From: Crossaster papposus
Taxonomy: Eukaryota > Echinodermata > Asteroidea > Velatida > Solasteridae
Direction of reading: 5' to 3'
Assembly (NCBI GenBank): GCA_037893245.1
Contig: JBAIAA010000880.1
Span: 62,001-126,000, forward strand
DNA length: 64,000 bases
The position numbers were made by a program, and so were the translations under genes. The notes below the pieces were generated by a model, which saw nothing but the letters and a program-made list of their open reading frames with translations, did not search any database and was not told where the DNA came from. The first letter of the stretch is position 1. The number at the start of each line of letters is the position of its first letter. Shown piece by piece: positions 21,201-35,197 of this stretch.

Positions 21201-24200
21201 TTTCGGGGCGAATATCGCAACTTTAAAAATCGAATTTTAAAAATTGGCACAGCGCCAAAACCGAACGTCTGACGAAGTTGGTCATGCACAAAAAAGTGAC
21301 CGCAGCCACATGTTACACCCTATAGGCTCACTTTCGGGTCGAATATCGCAAATTTAAAAATTGGCACAGCGCCAAAACCGAACGTCTGACGAAGTTGGTC
21401 ATGCACAAAAAAGTGACTGCAGCCACATATTACACCCTATAGGCTCACTTTCGGGGCGAATATCGCAACTTTAAAAATCGAATTTAAAAATTGGCACAGC
21501 GCCAAAACCGAACGTCTGACGAAGTTGGTCATGCACAAAAAAGTGACCGCAGCCACATAATACACCCTATAGGCTCACTTTCCGGGCGAATATCGCAACT
21601 TTAAAAATCGAATTTAAAAATTGGCACAGCGCCAAAACCGAACGTCTGACGAAGTTGGTCATGCACAAAAAAGTGACCGCAGCCACATGTTACACCCTAT
21701 AGGCTCACTTTCGGGGCGAATATCGCAACTTTAAAAATCGAATTTAAAAATTGGCACAGCGCCAAAACCGAACGTCTGACGAAGTTGGGCATGCACAACA
21801 AAGTGACCGCAGCCACATGTTACACCCTATAGGCTCACTTTCGGGGCGAATATCGCAACTTTAAAAATTGAATTAAAAGATTGGCACAGCGCCAAAACCG
21901 AAGGTCTGACGAAGTTGGTCATGCACAAAAAAGTGACCGCAGCCACATGTTACACCCTATAGGCTCACTTTCGGGGCGAATATCGCGACTTTAAAAATCG
22001 AATTTTAAAAATTGGCACAGCGCCAAAACCGAACGTCTGACGAAGTTGGTCATGCACACAAAAGTGACCGCAGCCACATATTACACCCTATAGGCTCACT
22101 TTCGGGGCGAATATCGCAACTTTAAAAATCGAATTTAAAAATTGGCACAGCGCCAAAACCGAACGTCTGACGAAGTTGGGCATGCACAACAAAGTGACCG
22201 CAGCCACATGTTACACCCTATAGGCTCACTTTCGGGGCGAATATCGCAACTTTAAAAATCGAATTTAAAAATTGGCACAGCGCCAAAACCGAACGTCTGA
22301 CGAAGTTGGTTATGCACAAAAAAGTGACCGCAGCCACATGTTACACCCTATAGGCTCACTTTCGGGGCGAATATCGCAATTTTAAAAATGGAATTAAAAA
22401 ATTGGCACAGCGCCAAAACCGAACGTCTGACGAAGTTGGTCATGCACAAAAAAGTGACCGCAGCCACATGTTACACCCTATAGGCTCACTTTCCGGGCAA
22501 ATATCGCAAATTTTAAAATCGAATTTAAAAATTGGCACAGCGCCAAAACCGAACGTCTGACGAAGTTGGTCATGCACAAAAAAGTGACATCAGCCACATG
22601 GTACACCCTATAGGCTCACTTTCGGGGCGAATATCGCAACTTTAAAAATCGAATTTTAAAAATTGGCACAGCGCCAAAACCAAACGTCTGACGAAGTTGG
22701 TCATGCACAAAAAAGTGACCGCAGCCACATGTTACACCCTATAGGCTCACTTTCGGGGCGAATATCGCAACTTTAAAAATCGAATTTTAAAAATTGGCAC
22801 AGCGCCAAAACCGAACGTCTGACGAAGTTGGTCATGCACAAAAAAGTGACCGCAGCCACATGTTACACCCTATAGGCTCACTTTCGGGGCGAATATCGCA
22901 ACTTTAAAAATCGAATTTAAAAATTGGCACAGCGCCAAAACCGAACGTCTGACGAAGTTGGTCATGCACAAAAAAGTGACCGCAGCCACATAATACACCC
23001 TATAGGCTCATTTTCCGGGCGAATATCGCAACTTTAAAAATCGAATTTAAAAATTGGCACAGCGCCAAAACCGAACGTCTGACGAAGTTGGGCATGCACA
23101 ACAAAGTGACCGCAGCCACATGTTACACCCTATAGGCTCACTTTCGGGGCGAATATCGCAACTTTAAAAATTGAATTAAAAGATTGGCACAGCGCCAAAA
23201 CCGAAGGTCTGACGAAGTTGGTCATGCACAAAAAAGTGACCGCAGCCACATGTTACACCCTATAGGCTCACTTTCGGGGCGAATATCGCGACTTTAAAAA
23301 TCGAATTTTAAAAATTGGCACAGCGCCAAAACCGAACGTCTGACGAAGTTGGTCATGCACACAAAAGTGACCGCAGCCACATATTACACCCTATAGGCTC
23401 ACTTTCGGGGCGAATATCGCAACTTTAAAAATCGAATTTAAAAATTGGCACAGCGCCAAAACCGAACGTCTGACGAAGTTGGGCATGCACAACAAAGTGA
23501 CCGCAGCCACATGTTACACCCTATAGGCTCACTTTCGGGGCGAATATCGCAACTTTAAAAATCGAATTTAAAAATTGGCACAGCGCCAAAACCGAACGTC
23601 TGACGAAGTTGGTTATGCACAAAAAAGTGACCGCAGCCACATGTTACACCCTATAGGCTCACTTTCGGGGCGAATATCGCAATTTTAAAAATGGAATTAA
23701 AAAATTGGCACAGCGCCAAAACCGAACGTCTGACGAAGTTGGTCATGCACAAAAAAGTGACCGCAGCCACATGTTACACCCTATAGGCTCACTTTCCGGG
23801 CAAATATCGCAAATTTTAAAATCAAATTTAAAAATTGGCACAGCGCCAAAACCGAACGTCTGACGAAGTTGGTCATGCACAAAAAAGTGACATCAGCCAC
23901 ATGGTACACCCTATAGGCTCACTTTCGGGGCGAATATCGCAACTTTAAAAATCGAATTTTAAAAATTGGCACAGCGCCAAAACCAAACGTCTGACGAAGT
24001 TGGTCATGCACAAAAAAGTGACCGCAGCCACATGTTACACCCTATAGGCTCACTTTCGGGGCGAATATCGCAACTTTAAAAATCGAATTTTAAAAATTGG
24101 CACAGCGCCAAAACCGAACGTCTGACGAAGTTGGTCATGCACAAAAAAGTGACCGCAGCCACATGTTACACCCTATAGGCTCACTTTCGGGGCGAATATC

Positions 24201-26971
24201 GCAACTTTAAAAATCGAATTTAAAAATTGGCACAGCGCCAAAACCGAACGTCTGACGAAGTTGGTCATGCACAAAAAAGTGACCGCAGCCACATAATACA
24301 CCCTATAGGCTCATTTTCCGGGCGAATATCGCAACTTTAAAAATCGAATTTAAAAATTGGCACAGCGCCAAAACCGAACGTCTGACGAAGATGGTCATGC
24401 ACAAAAAAGTGACCGCAGCCACATGTTACACCCTATAGGCTCACTTTCCGGGCAAATATCGCAAATTTTAAAATCGAATTTAAAAATTGGCACAGCGCCA
24501 AAACCGAACGTCTGACGAAGATGGTCATGCACAAAAAAGTGACCGCAGCCACATGTTACACCCTATAGGCTCACTTTCCGGGCAAATATCGCAAATTTTA
24601 AAATCGAATTTAAAAATTGGCACAGCGCCAAAACCGAACGTCTGACGAAGTTGGTCATGCACAAAAAAGTGACCGCAGCCACATGTTACACCCTATAGGC
24701 TCACTTTCGGGGCAAATATCGCAACTTTAAAAATTGAATTAAAAGATTGGCACAGCGCCAAAACCGAAGGTCTGACGAAGTTGGTCATGCACAAAAAAGT
24801 GACCGCAGCCACATGTTACACCCTATAGGCTCACTTTCGGGGCGAATATCGCAACTTTAAAAATCAAATTTTAAAAATTGGCACAGCGCCAAAACCGAAC
24901 GTCTGACGAAGTTGGGCATGCACAACAAAGTGACCGCAGCCACATGTTACACCCTATAGGCTCACTTTCGGGGCGAATATCGCAACTTTAAAAATCGAAT
25001 TTTAAAAATTGGCACAGCGCCAAAACCGAACGTCTGACGAAGTTGGTCATGCACAAAAAAGTGACCGCAGCCACATGTTACACCCTATAGGCTCACTTTC
25101 GGGTCGAATATCGCAAATTTAAAAATTGGCACAGCGCCAAAACCGAACGTCTGACGAAGTTGGTCATGCACAAAAAAGTGACTGCAGCCACATATTACAC
25201 CCTATAGGCTCACTTTCGGGGCGAATATCGCAACTTTAAAAATCGAATTTAAAAATTGGCACAGCGCCAAAACCGAACGTCTGACGAAGTTGGTCATGCA
25301 CAAAAAAGTGACCGCAGCCACATAATACACCCTATAGGCTCACTTTCCGGGCGAATATCGCAACTTTAAAAATCGAATTTAAAAATTGGCACAGCGCCAA
25401 AACCGAACGTCTGACGAAGTTGGTCATGCACAAAAAAGTGACCGCAGCCACATGTTACACCCTATAGGCTCACTTTCGGGGCGAATATCGCAACTTTAAA
25501 AATCGAATTTAAAAATTGGCACAGCGCCAAAACCGAACGTCTGACGAAGTTGGGCATGCACAACAAAGTGACCTCAGCCACATGTTACACCCTATAGGCT
25601 CACTTTCGGGGCGAATATCGCAACTTTAAAAATTGAATTAAAAGATTGGCACAGCGCCAAAACCGAAGGTCTGACGAAGTTGGTCATGCACAAAAAAGTG
25701 ACCGCAGCCACATGTTACACCCTATAGGCTCACTTTCGGGGCGAATATCGCGACTTTAAAAATCGAATTTAAAAAATTGGCACAGCGCCAAAACCGAACG
25801 TCTGACGAAGTTGGTCATGCACACAAAAGTGACCGCAGCCACATATTACACCCTATAGGCTCACTTTCGGGGCGAATATCGCAACTTTAAAAATCGAATT
25901 TAAAAATTGGCACAGCGCCAAAACCGAACGTCTGACGAAGTTGGGCATGCACAACAAAGTGACCGCAGCCACATGTTACACCCTATAGGCTCACTTTCGG
26001 GGCGAATATCGCAACTTTAAAAATCGAATTTAAAAATTGGCACAGCGCCAAAACCGAACGTCTGACGAAGTTGGTTATGCACAAAAAAGTGACCGCAGCC
26101 ACATGTTACACCCTATAGGCTCACTTTCGGGGCGAATATCGCAATTTTAAAAATGGAATTAAAAAATTGGCACAGCGCCAAAACCGAACGTCTGACGAAG
26201 TTGGTCATGCACAAAAAAGTGACCGCAGCCACATGTTACACCCTATAGGCTCACTTTCCGGGCAAATATCGCAAATTTTAAAATCGAATTTAAAAATTGG
26301 CACAGCGCCAAAACCGAACGTCTGACGAAGTTGGTCATGCACAAAAAAGTGACATCAGCCACATGGTACAACCTATAGGCTCACTTTCGGGGCGAATATC
26401 GCAACTTTAAAAATCGAATTTTAAAAATTGGCACAGCGCCAAAACCAAACGTCTGACGAAGTTGGTCATGCACAAAAAAGTGACCGCAGCCACATGTTAC
26501 ACCCTATAGGCTCACTTTCGGGGCGAATATCGCAACTTTAAAAATCGAATTTTAAAAATTGGCACAGCGCCAAAACCGAACGTCTGACGAAGTTGGTCAT
26601 GCACAAAAAAGTGACCGCAGCCACATGTTACACCCTATAGGCTCACTTTCGGGGCGAATATCGCAACTTTAAAAATCGAATTTAAAAATTGGCACAGCGC
26701 CAAAACCGAACGTCTGACGAAGTTGGTCATGCACAAAAAAGTGACCGCAGCCACATAATACACCCTATAGGCTCATTTTCCGGGCGAATATCGCAACTTT
26801 AAAAATCGAATTTAAAAATTGGCACAGCGCCAAAACCGAACGTCTGACGAAGTTGGGCATGCACAACAAAGTGACCGCAGCCACATGTTACACCCTATAG
26901 GCTCACTTTCGGGGCGAATATCGCAACTTTAAAAATTGAATTAAAAGATTGGCACAGCGCCAAAACCGAAG
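15300..26971. repeat. 45-monomer tandem duplication, 2 x 5836 bp
   Basis: 15300-21135 is repeated at 21136-26971. Rare variants coincide exactly: TAAAATCAAA (17986/23822), paired GAAGATGG monomers (18551/24387), GACCTCAG (19734/25570) and GGTACAACC (about 20521/26357). The only difference I found among the markers checked is CTGACAAAG versus CTGACGAAG (20361 A, 26197 G). Similarity ends at 21219/27055 (CAACTT versus CGACTT). Confidence 0.9.
16148..17450. repeat. Representative 10-monomer higher-order repeat, 1303 bp
   Basis: Measured between CGCGACT landmarks, the ten monomers in order carry these variants: CACACAAAAG with ACATATTAC; GGGCATGCACAACAAAG; GGTTATGC with CAATTTTAAAAATGG; CCGGGCAAATATCGC; GACATCAG with ACATGGTAC; CCAAACGTC; consensus; ACATAATAC with GCTCATTTTCC; GGGCATGC with ATTGAATTAAAAG; CGAAGGTCTG with CGCGACT. 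Three 131-bp members make the total 1303. The same interval length recurs at 21984-23286, 25749-27051, 27443-28745, 35621-36923 and 37315-38617. Confidence 0.85.
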
Positions 26972-29900
26972 GTCTGACGAAGTTGGTCATGCACAAAAAA
27001 GTGACCGCAGCCACATGTTACACCCTATAGGCTCACTTTCGGGGCGAATATCGCGACTTTAAAAATCGAATTTTAAAAATTGGCACAGCGCCAAAACCGA
27101 ACGTCTGACGAAGTTGGTCATGCACACAAAAGTGACCGCAGCCACATATTACACCCTATAGGCTCACTTTCGGGGCGAATATCGCAACTTTAAAAATCGA
27201 ATTTAAAAATTGGCACAGCGCCAAAACCGAACGTCTGACGAAGTTGGGCATGCACAACAAAGTGACCGCAGCCACATGTTACACCCTATAGGCTCACTTT
27301 CGGGGCGAATATCGCAACTTTAAAAATTGAATTAAAAGATTGGCACAGCGCCAAAACCGAAGGTCTGACGAAGTTGGTCATGCACAAAAAAGTGACCGCA
27401 GCCACATGTTACACCCTATAGGCTCACTTTCGGGGCGAATATCGCGACTTTAAAAATCGAATTTTAAAAATTGGCACAGCGCCAAAACCGAACGTCTGAC
27501 GAAGTTGGTCATGCACACAAAAGTGACCGCAGCCACATATTACACCCTATAGGCTCACTTTCGGGGCGAATATCGCAACTTTAAAAATCGAATTTAAAAA
27601 TTGGCACAGCGCCAAAACCGAACGTCTGACGAAGTTGGGCATGCACAACAAAGTGACCGCAGCCACATGTTACACCCTATAGGCTCACTTTCGGGGCGAA
27701 TATCGCAACTTTAAAAATCGAATTTAAAAATTGGCACAGCGCCAAAACCGAACGTCTGACGAAGTTGGTTATGCACAAAAAAGTGACCGCAGCCACATGT
27801 TACACCCTATAGGCTCACTTTCGGGGCGAATATCGCAATTTTAAAAATGGAATTAAAAAATTGGCACAGCGCCAAAACCGAACGTCTGACGAAGTTGGTC
27901 ATGCACAAAAAAGTGACCGCAGCCACATGTTACACCCTATAGGCTCACTTTCCGGGCAAATATCGCAAATTTTAAAATCGAATTTAAAAATTGGCACAGC
28001 GCCAAAACCGAACGTCTGACGAAGTTGGTCATGCACAAAAAAGTGACATCAGCCACATGGTACACCCTATAGGCTCACTTTCGGGGCGAATATCGCAACT
28101 TTAAAAATCGAATTTTAAAAATTGGCACAGCGCCAAAACCGAACGTCTGACGAAGTTGGTCATGCACAAAAAAGTGACCGCAGCCACATGTTACACCCTA
28201 TAGGCTCACTTTCGGGGCGAATATCGCAACTTTAAAAATCGAATTTTAAAAATTGGCACAGCGCCAAAACCGAACGTCTGACGAAGTTGGTCATGCACAA
28301 AAAAGTTACCGCAGCCACATGTTACACCCTATAGGCTCACTTTCGGGGCGAATATCGCAACTTTAAAAATCGAATTTAAAAATTGGCACAGCGCCAAAAC
28401 CGAACGTCTGACGAAGTTGGTCATGCACAAAAAAGTGACCGCAGCCACATAATACACCCTATAGGCTCATTTTCCGGGCGAATATCGCAACTTTAAAAAT
28501 CGAATTTAAAAATTGGCACAGCGCCAAAACCGAACGTCTGACGAAGTTGGGCATGCACAACAAAGTGACCGCAGCCACATGTTACACCCTATAGGCTCAC
28601 TTTCGGGGCGAATATCGCAACTTTAAAAATTGAATTAAAAGATTGGCACAGCGCCAAAACCGAAGGTCTGACGAAGTTGGTCATGCACAAAAAAGTGACC
28701 GCAGCCACATGTTACACCCTATAGGCTCACTTTCGGGGCGAATATCGCGACTTTAAAAATCGAATTTTAAAAATTGGCACAGCGCCAAAACCGAACGTCT
28801 GACGAAGTTGGTCATGCACACAAAAGTGACCGCAGCCACATATTACACCCTATAGGCTCACTTTCGGGGCGAATATCGCAACTTTAAAAATCGAATTTAA
28901 AAATTGGCACAGCGCCAAAACCGAACGTCTGACGAAGTTGGGCATGCACAACAAAGTGACCGCAGCCACATGTTACACCCTATAGGCTCACTTTCGGGGC
29001 GAATATCGCAACTTTAAAAATCGAATTTAAAAATTGGCACAGCGCCAAAACCGAACGTCTGACGAAGTTGGTTATGCACAAAAAAGTGACCGCAGCCACA
29101 TGTTACACCCTATAGGCTCACTTTCGGGGCGAATATCGCAATTTTAAAAATGGAATTAAAAAATTGGCACAGCGCCAAAACCGAACGTCTGACGAAGTTG
29201 GTCATGCACAAAAAATGACCGCAGCCACATGTTACACCCTATAGGCTCACTTTCCGGGCAAATATCGCAAATTTTAAAATCGAATTTAAAAATTGGCACA
29301 GCGCCAAAACCGAACGTCTGACGAAGTTGGTCATGCACAAAAAAGTGACATCAGCCACATGGTACACCCTATAGGCTCACTTTCGGGGCGAATATCGCAA
29401 CTTTAAAAATCGAATTTTAAAAATTGGCACAGCGCCAAAACCAAACGTCTGACGAAGTTGGTCATGCACAAAAAAGTGACCGCAGCCACATGTTACACCC
29501 TATAGGCTCACTTTCGAGGCGAATATCGCAACTTTAAAAATCGAATTTTAAAAATTGGCACAGCGCCAAAACCGAACGTCTGACGAAGTTGGTCATGCAC
29601 AAAAAAGTGACCGCAGCCACATGTTACACCCTATAGGCTCACTTTCGGGGCGAATATCGCAACTTTAAAAATCGAATTTAAAAATTGGCACAGCGCCAAA
29701 ACCGAACGTCTGACGAAGTTGGTCATGCACAAAAAAGTGACCGCAGCCACATAATACACCCTATAGGCTCATTTTCCGGGCGAATATCGCAACTTTAAAA
29801 ATCGAATTTAAAAATTGGCACAGCGCCAAAACCGAACGTCTGACGAAGATGGTCATGCACAAAAAAGTGACCGCAGCCACATGTTACACCCTATAGGCTC

Positions 29901-30373
29901 ACTTTCCGGGCAAATATCGCAAATTTTAAAATCGAATTTAAAAATTGGCACAGCGCCAAAACCGAACGTCTGACGAAGATGGTCATGCACAAAAAAGTGA
30001 CCGCAGCCACATGTTACACCCTATAGGCTCACTTTCCGGGCAAATATCGCAAATTTTAAAATCGAATTTAAAAATTGGCACAGCGCCAAAACCGAACGTC
30101 TGACGAAGTTGGTCATGCACAAAAAAATGACCGCAGCCACATGTTACACCCTATAGGCTCACTTTCGGGGCAAATATCGCAACTTTAAAAATTGAATTAA
30201 AAGATTGGCACAGCGCCAAAACCGAAGGTCTGACGAAGTTGGTCATGCACAAAAAAGTGACCGCAGCCACATGTTACACCCTATAGGCTCACTTTCGGGG
30301 CGAATATCGCAACTTTAAAAATCAAATTTTAAAAATTGGCACAGCGCCAAAACCGAACGTCTGACGAAGTTGG
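25326..30373. repeat. 5.05-kb segment copied again at 35198-40245 (shift 9872)
   Basis: The pairs CGCGACT 25749/35621, 27052/36924, 27443/37315 and 28746/38618, a shared single-A deletion near 29215/39087, and ATTGAATT 30191/40063 all have a shift of about 9872. Private changes exist: CTTTCGAGGCG near 29514, and ACCTCAACC near 35445, ACATAGTACACC near 38843 and CTATATGCTC near 39633 in the other copy. The copies are separated by about 4.8 kb of other higher-order arrangements. Confidence 0.8.
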
Positions 30374-33300
30374 TCATGCACACAAAAGTGACCGCAGCCA
30401 CATATTACACCCTATAGGCTCACTTTCGGGGCGAATATCGCAACTTTAAAAATCGAATTTAAAAATTGGCACAGCGCCAAAACCGAACGTCTGACGAAGT
30501 TGGGCATGCACAACAAAGTGACCGCAGCCACATGTTACACCCTATAGGCTCACTTTCGGGGCGAATATCGCAACTTTAAAAATCGAATTTAAAAATTGGC
30601 ACAGCGCCAAAACCGAACGTCTGACGAAGTTGGTTATGCACAAAAAAGTGACCGCAGCCACATGTTACACCCTATAGGCTCACTTTCGGGGCGAATATCG
30701 CAATTTTAAAAATGGAATTAAAAAATTGGCACAGCGCCAAAACCGAACGTCTGACGAAGTTGGGCATGCACACAAAAGTGACCGCAGCCACATATTACAC
30801 CCTATAGGCTCACTTTCGGGGCGAATATCGCAACTTTAAAAATCGAATTTAAAAATTGGCACAGCGCCAAAACCGAACGTCTGACGAAGTTGGGCATGCA
30901 CAACAAAGTGACCGCAGCCACATGTTACACCCTATAGGCTCACTTTCGGGGCGAATATCGCAACTTTAAAAATCGAATTTAAAAATTGGCACAGCGCCAA
31001 AACCGAACGTCTGACGAAGTTGGTTATGCACAAAAAAGTGACCGCAGCCACATGTTACACCCTATAGGCTCACTTTCGGGGCGAATATCGCAATTTTAAA
31101 AATGGAATTAAAAAATTGGCACAGCGCCAAAACCGAACGTCTGACGAAGTTGGTCATGCACAAAAAAGTGACCGCAGCCACATGTTACACCCTATAGGCT
31201 CACTTTCCGGGCAAATATCGCAAATTTTAAAATCGAATTTAAAAATTGGCACAGCGCCAAAACCGAACGTCTGACGAAGTTGGTCATGCACAAAAAAGTG
31301 ACATCAGCCACATGGTACACCCTATAGGCTCACTTTCGGGGCGAATATCGCAACTTTAAAAATCGAATTTTAAAAATTGGCACAGCGCCAAAACCAAACG
31401 TCTGACGAAGTTGGTCATGCACAAAAAAGTGACCGCAGCCACATGTTACACCCTATAGGCTCACTTTCGGGGCGAATATCGCAACTTTAAAAATCGAATT
31501 TTAAAAATTGGCACAGCGCCAAAACCGAACGTCTGACGAAGTTGGTCATGCACAAAAAAGTGACCGCAGCCACATGTTACACCCTATAGGCTCACTTTCG
31601 GGGCGAATATCGCAACTTTAAAAATCGAATTTAAAAATTGGCACAGCGCCAAAACCGAACGTCTGACGAAGTTGGTCATGCACAAAAAAGTGACCGCAGC
31701 CACATAATACACCCTATAGGCTCATTTTCCGGGCGAATATCGCAACTTTAAAAATCGAATTTAAAAATTGGCACAGCGCCAAAACCGAACGTCTGACGAA
31801 GTTGGGCATGCACAACAAAGTGACCGCAGCCACATGTTACACCCTATAGGCTCACTTTCGGGGCGAATATCGCAACTTTAAAAATTGAATTAAAAGATTG
31901 GCACAGCGCCAAAACCGAAGGTCTGACGAAGTTGGTCATGCACAAAAAAGTGACCGCAGCCACATGTTACACCCTATAGGCTCACTTTCGGGGCGAATAT
32001 CGCGACTTTAAAAATCGAATTTTAAAAATTGGCACAGCGCCAAAACCGAACGTCTGACGAAGTTGGTCATGCACACAAAAGTGACCGCAGCCACATATTA
32101 CACCCTATAGGCTCACTTTCGGGGCAAATATCGCAACTTTAAAAATCGAATTTAAAAATTGGCACAGCGCCAAAACCGAACGTCTGACGAAGTTGGGCAT
32201 GCACAACAAAGTGACCGCAGCCACATGTTACACCCTATAGGCTCACTTTCGGGGCGAATATCGCAACTTTAAAAATCGAATTTAAAAATTGGCACAGCGC
32301 CAAAACCGAACGTCTGACGAAGTTGGTTATGCACAAAAAAGTGACCGCAGCCACATGTTACACCCTATAGGCTCACTTTCGGGGCGAATATCGCAATTTT
32401 AAAAATGGAATTAAAAAATTGGCACAGCGCCAAAACCGAACGTCTGACGAAGTTGGTCATGCACAAAAAAGTGACCGCAGCCACATGTTACACCCTATAG
32501 GCTCACTTTCCGGGCAAATATCGCAAATTTTAAAATCGAATTTAAAAATTGGCACAGCGCCAAAACCGAACGTCTGACGAAGTTGGTCATGCACAAAAAA
32601 GTGACCGCAGCCACATGTTACACCCTATAGGCTCACTTTCGGGGCGAATATCGCAACTTTAAAAATCGAATTTAAAAATTGGCACAGCGCCAAAACCGAA
32701 CGTCTGACGAAGTTGGTCATGCACAAAAAAGTGACCGCAGCCACATAATACACCCTATAGGCTCATTTTCCGGGCGAATATCGCAACTTTAAAAATCGAA
32801 TTTAAAAATTGGCACAGCGCCAAAACCGAACGTCTGACGAAGATGGTCATGCACAAAAAAGTGACCGCAGCCACATGTTACACCCTATAGGCTCACTTTC
32901 CGGGCAAATATCGCAAATTTTAAAATCGAATTTAAAAATTGGCACAGCGCCAAAACCGAACGTCTGACGAAGATGGTCATGCACAAAAAAGTGACCGCAG
33001 CCACATGTTACACCCTATAGGCTCACTTTCCGGGCAAATATCGCAAATTTTAAAATCGAATTTAAAAATTGGCACAGCGCCAAAACCGAACGTCTGACGA
33101 AGTTGGTCATGCACAAAAAAGTGACCGCAGCCACATGTTACACCCTATAGGCTCACTTTCGGGGCAAATATCGCAACTTTAAAAATTGAATTAAAAGATT
33201 GGCACAGCGCCAAAACCGAAGGTCTGACGAAGTTGGTCATGCACAAAAAAGTGACCGCAGCCACATGTTACACCCTATAGGCTCACTTTCGGGGCGAATA

Positions 33301-35197
33301 TCGCAACTTTAAAAATCAAATTTTAAAAATTGGCACAGCGCCAAAACCGAACGTCTGACGAAGTTGGGCATGCACAACAAAGTGACCGCAGCCACATGTT
33401 ACACCCTATAGGCTCACTTTCGGGGCGAATATCGCAACTTTAAAAATCGAATTTTAAAAATTGGCACAGCGCCAAAACCGAACGTCTGACGAAGTTGGTC
33501 ATGCACAAAAAAGTGACCGCAGCCACATGTTACACCCTATAGGCTCACTTTCGGGTCGAATATCGCAAATTTAAAAATTGGCACAGCGCCAAAACCGAAC
33601 GTCTGACGAAGTTGGTCATGCACAAAAAAGTGACCGCAGCCACATAATACACCCTATAGGCTCACTTTCCGGGCGAATATCGCAACTTTAAAAATCGAAT
33701 TTAAAAATTGGCACAGCGCCAAAACCGAACGTCTGACGAAGTTGGTCATGCACAAAAAAGTGACCGCAGCCACATGTTACACCCTATAGGCTCACTTTCG
33801 GGGCGAATATCGCAACTTTAAAAATCGAATTTAAAAATTGGCACAGCGCCAAAACCGAACGTCTGACGAAGTTGGGCATGCACAACAAAGTGACCTCAGC
33901 CACATGTTACACCCTATAGGCTCACTTTCGGGGCGAATATCGCAACTTTAAAAATTGAATTAAAAGATTGGCACAGCGCCAAAACCGAAGGTCTGACGAA
34001 GTTGGTCATGCACAAAAAAGTGACCGCAGCCACATGTTACACCCTATAGGCTCACTTTCGGGGCGAATATCGCGACTTTAAAAATCGAATTTAAAAAATT
34101 GGCACAGCGCCAAAACCGAACGTCTGACGAAGTTGGTCATGCACACAAAAGTGACCGCAGCCACATATTACACCCTATAGGCTCACTTTCGGGGCGAATA
34201 TCGCAACTTTAAAAATCGAATTTAAAAATTGGCACAGCGCCAAAACCGAACGTCTGACGAAGTTGGGCATGCACAACAAAGTGACCGCAGCCACATGTTA
34301 CACCCTATAGGCTCACTTTCGGGGCGAATATCGCAACTTTAAAAATCGAATTTAAAAATTGGCACAGCGCCAAAACCGAACGTCTGACGAAGTTGGTTAT
34401 GCACAAAAAAGTGACCGCAGCCACATGTTACACCCTATAGGCTCACTTTCGGGGCGAATATCGCAATTTTAAAAATGGAATTAAAAAATTGGCACAGCGC
34501 CAAAACCGAACGTCTGACGAAGTTGGTCATGCACAAAAAAGTGACCGCAGCCACATGTTACACCCTATAGGCTCACTTTCCGGGCAAATATCGCAAATTT
34601 TAAAATCGAATTTAAAAATTGGCACAGCGCCAAAACCGAACGTCTGACGAAGTTGGTCATGCACAAAAAAGTGACATCAGCCACATGGTACACCCTATAG
34701 GCTCACTTTCGGGGCGAATATCGCAACTTTAAAAATCGAATTTTAAAAATTGGCACAGCGCCAAAACCAAACGTCTGACGAAGTTGGTCATGCACAAAAA
34801 AGTGACCGCAGCCACATGTTACACCCTATAGGCTCACTTTCGGGGCGAATATCGCAACTTTAAAAATCGAATTTTAAAAATTGGCACAGCGCCAAAACCG
34901 AACGTCTGACGAAGTTGGTCATGCACAAAAAAGTGACCGCAGCCACATGTTACACCCTATAGGCTCACTTTCGGGGCGAATATCGCAACTTTAAAAATCG
35001 AATTTAAAAATTGGCACAGCGCCAAAACCGAACGTCTGACGAAGTTGGTCATGCACAAAAAAGTGACCGCAGCCACATGTTACACCCTATAGGCTCACTT
35101 TCGGGTCGAATATCGCAAATTTAAAAATTGGCACAGCGCCAAAACCGAACGTCTGACGAAGTTGGTCATGCACAAAAAAGTGACTGCAGCCACATAT

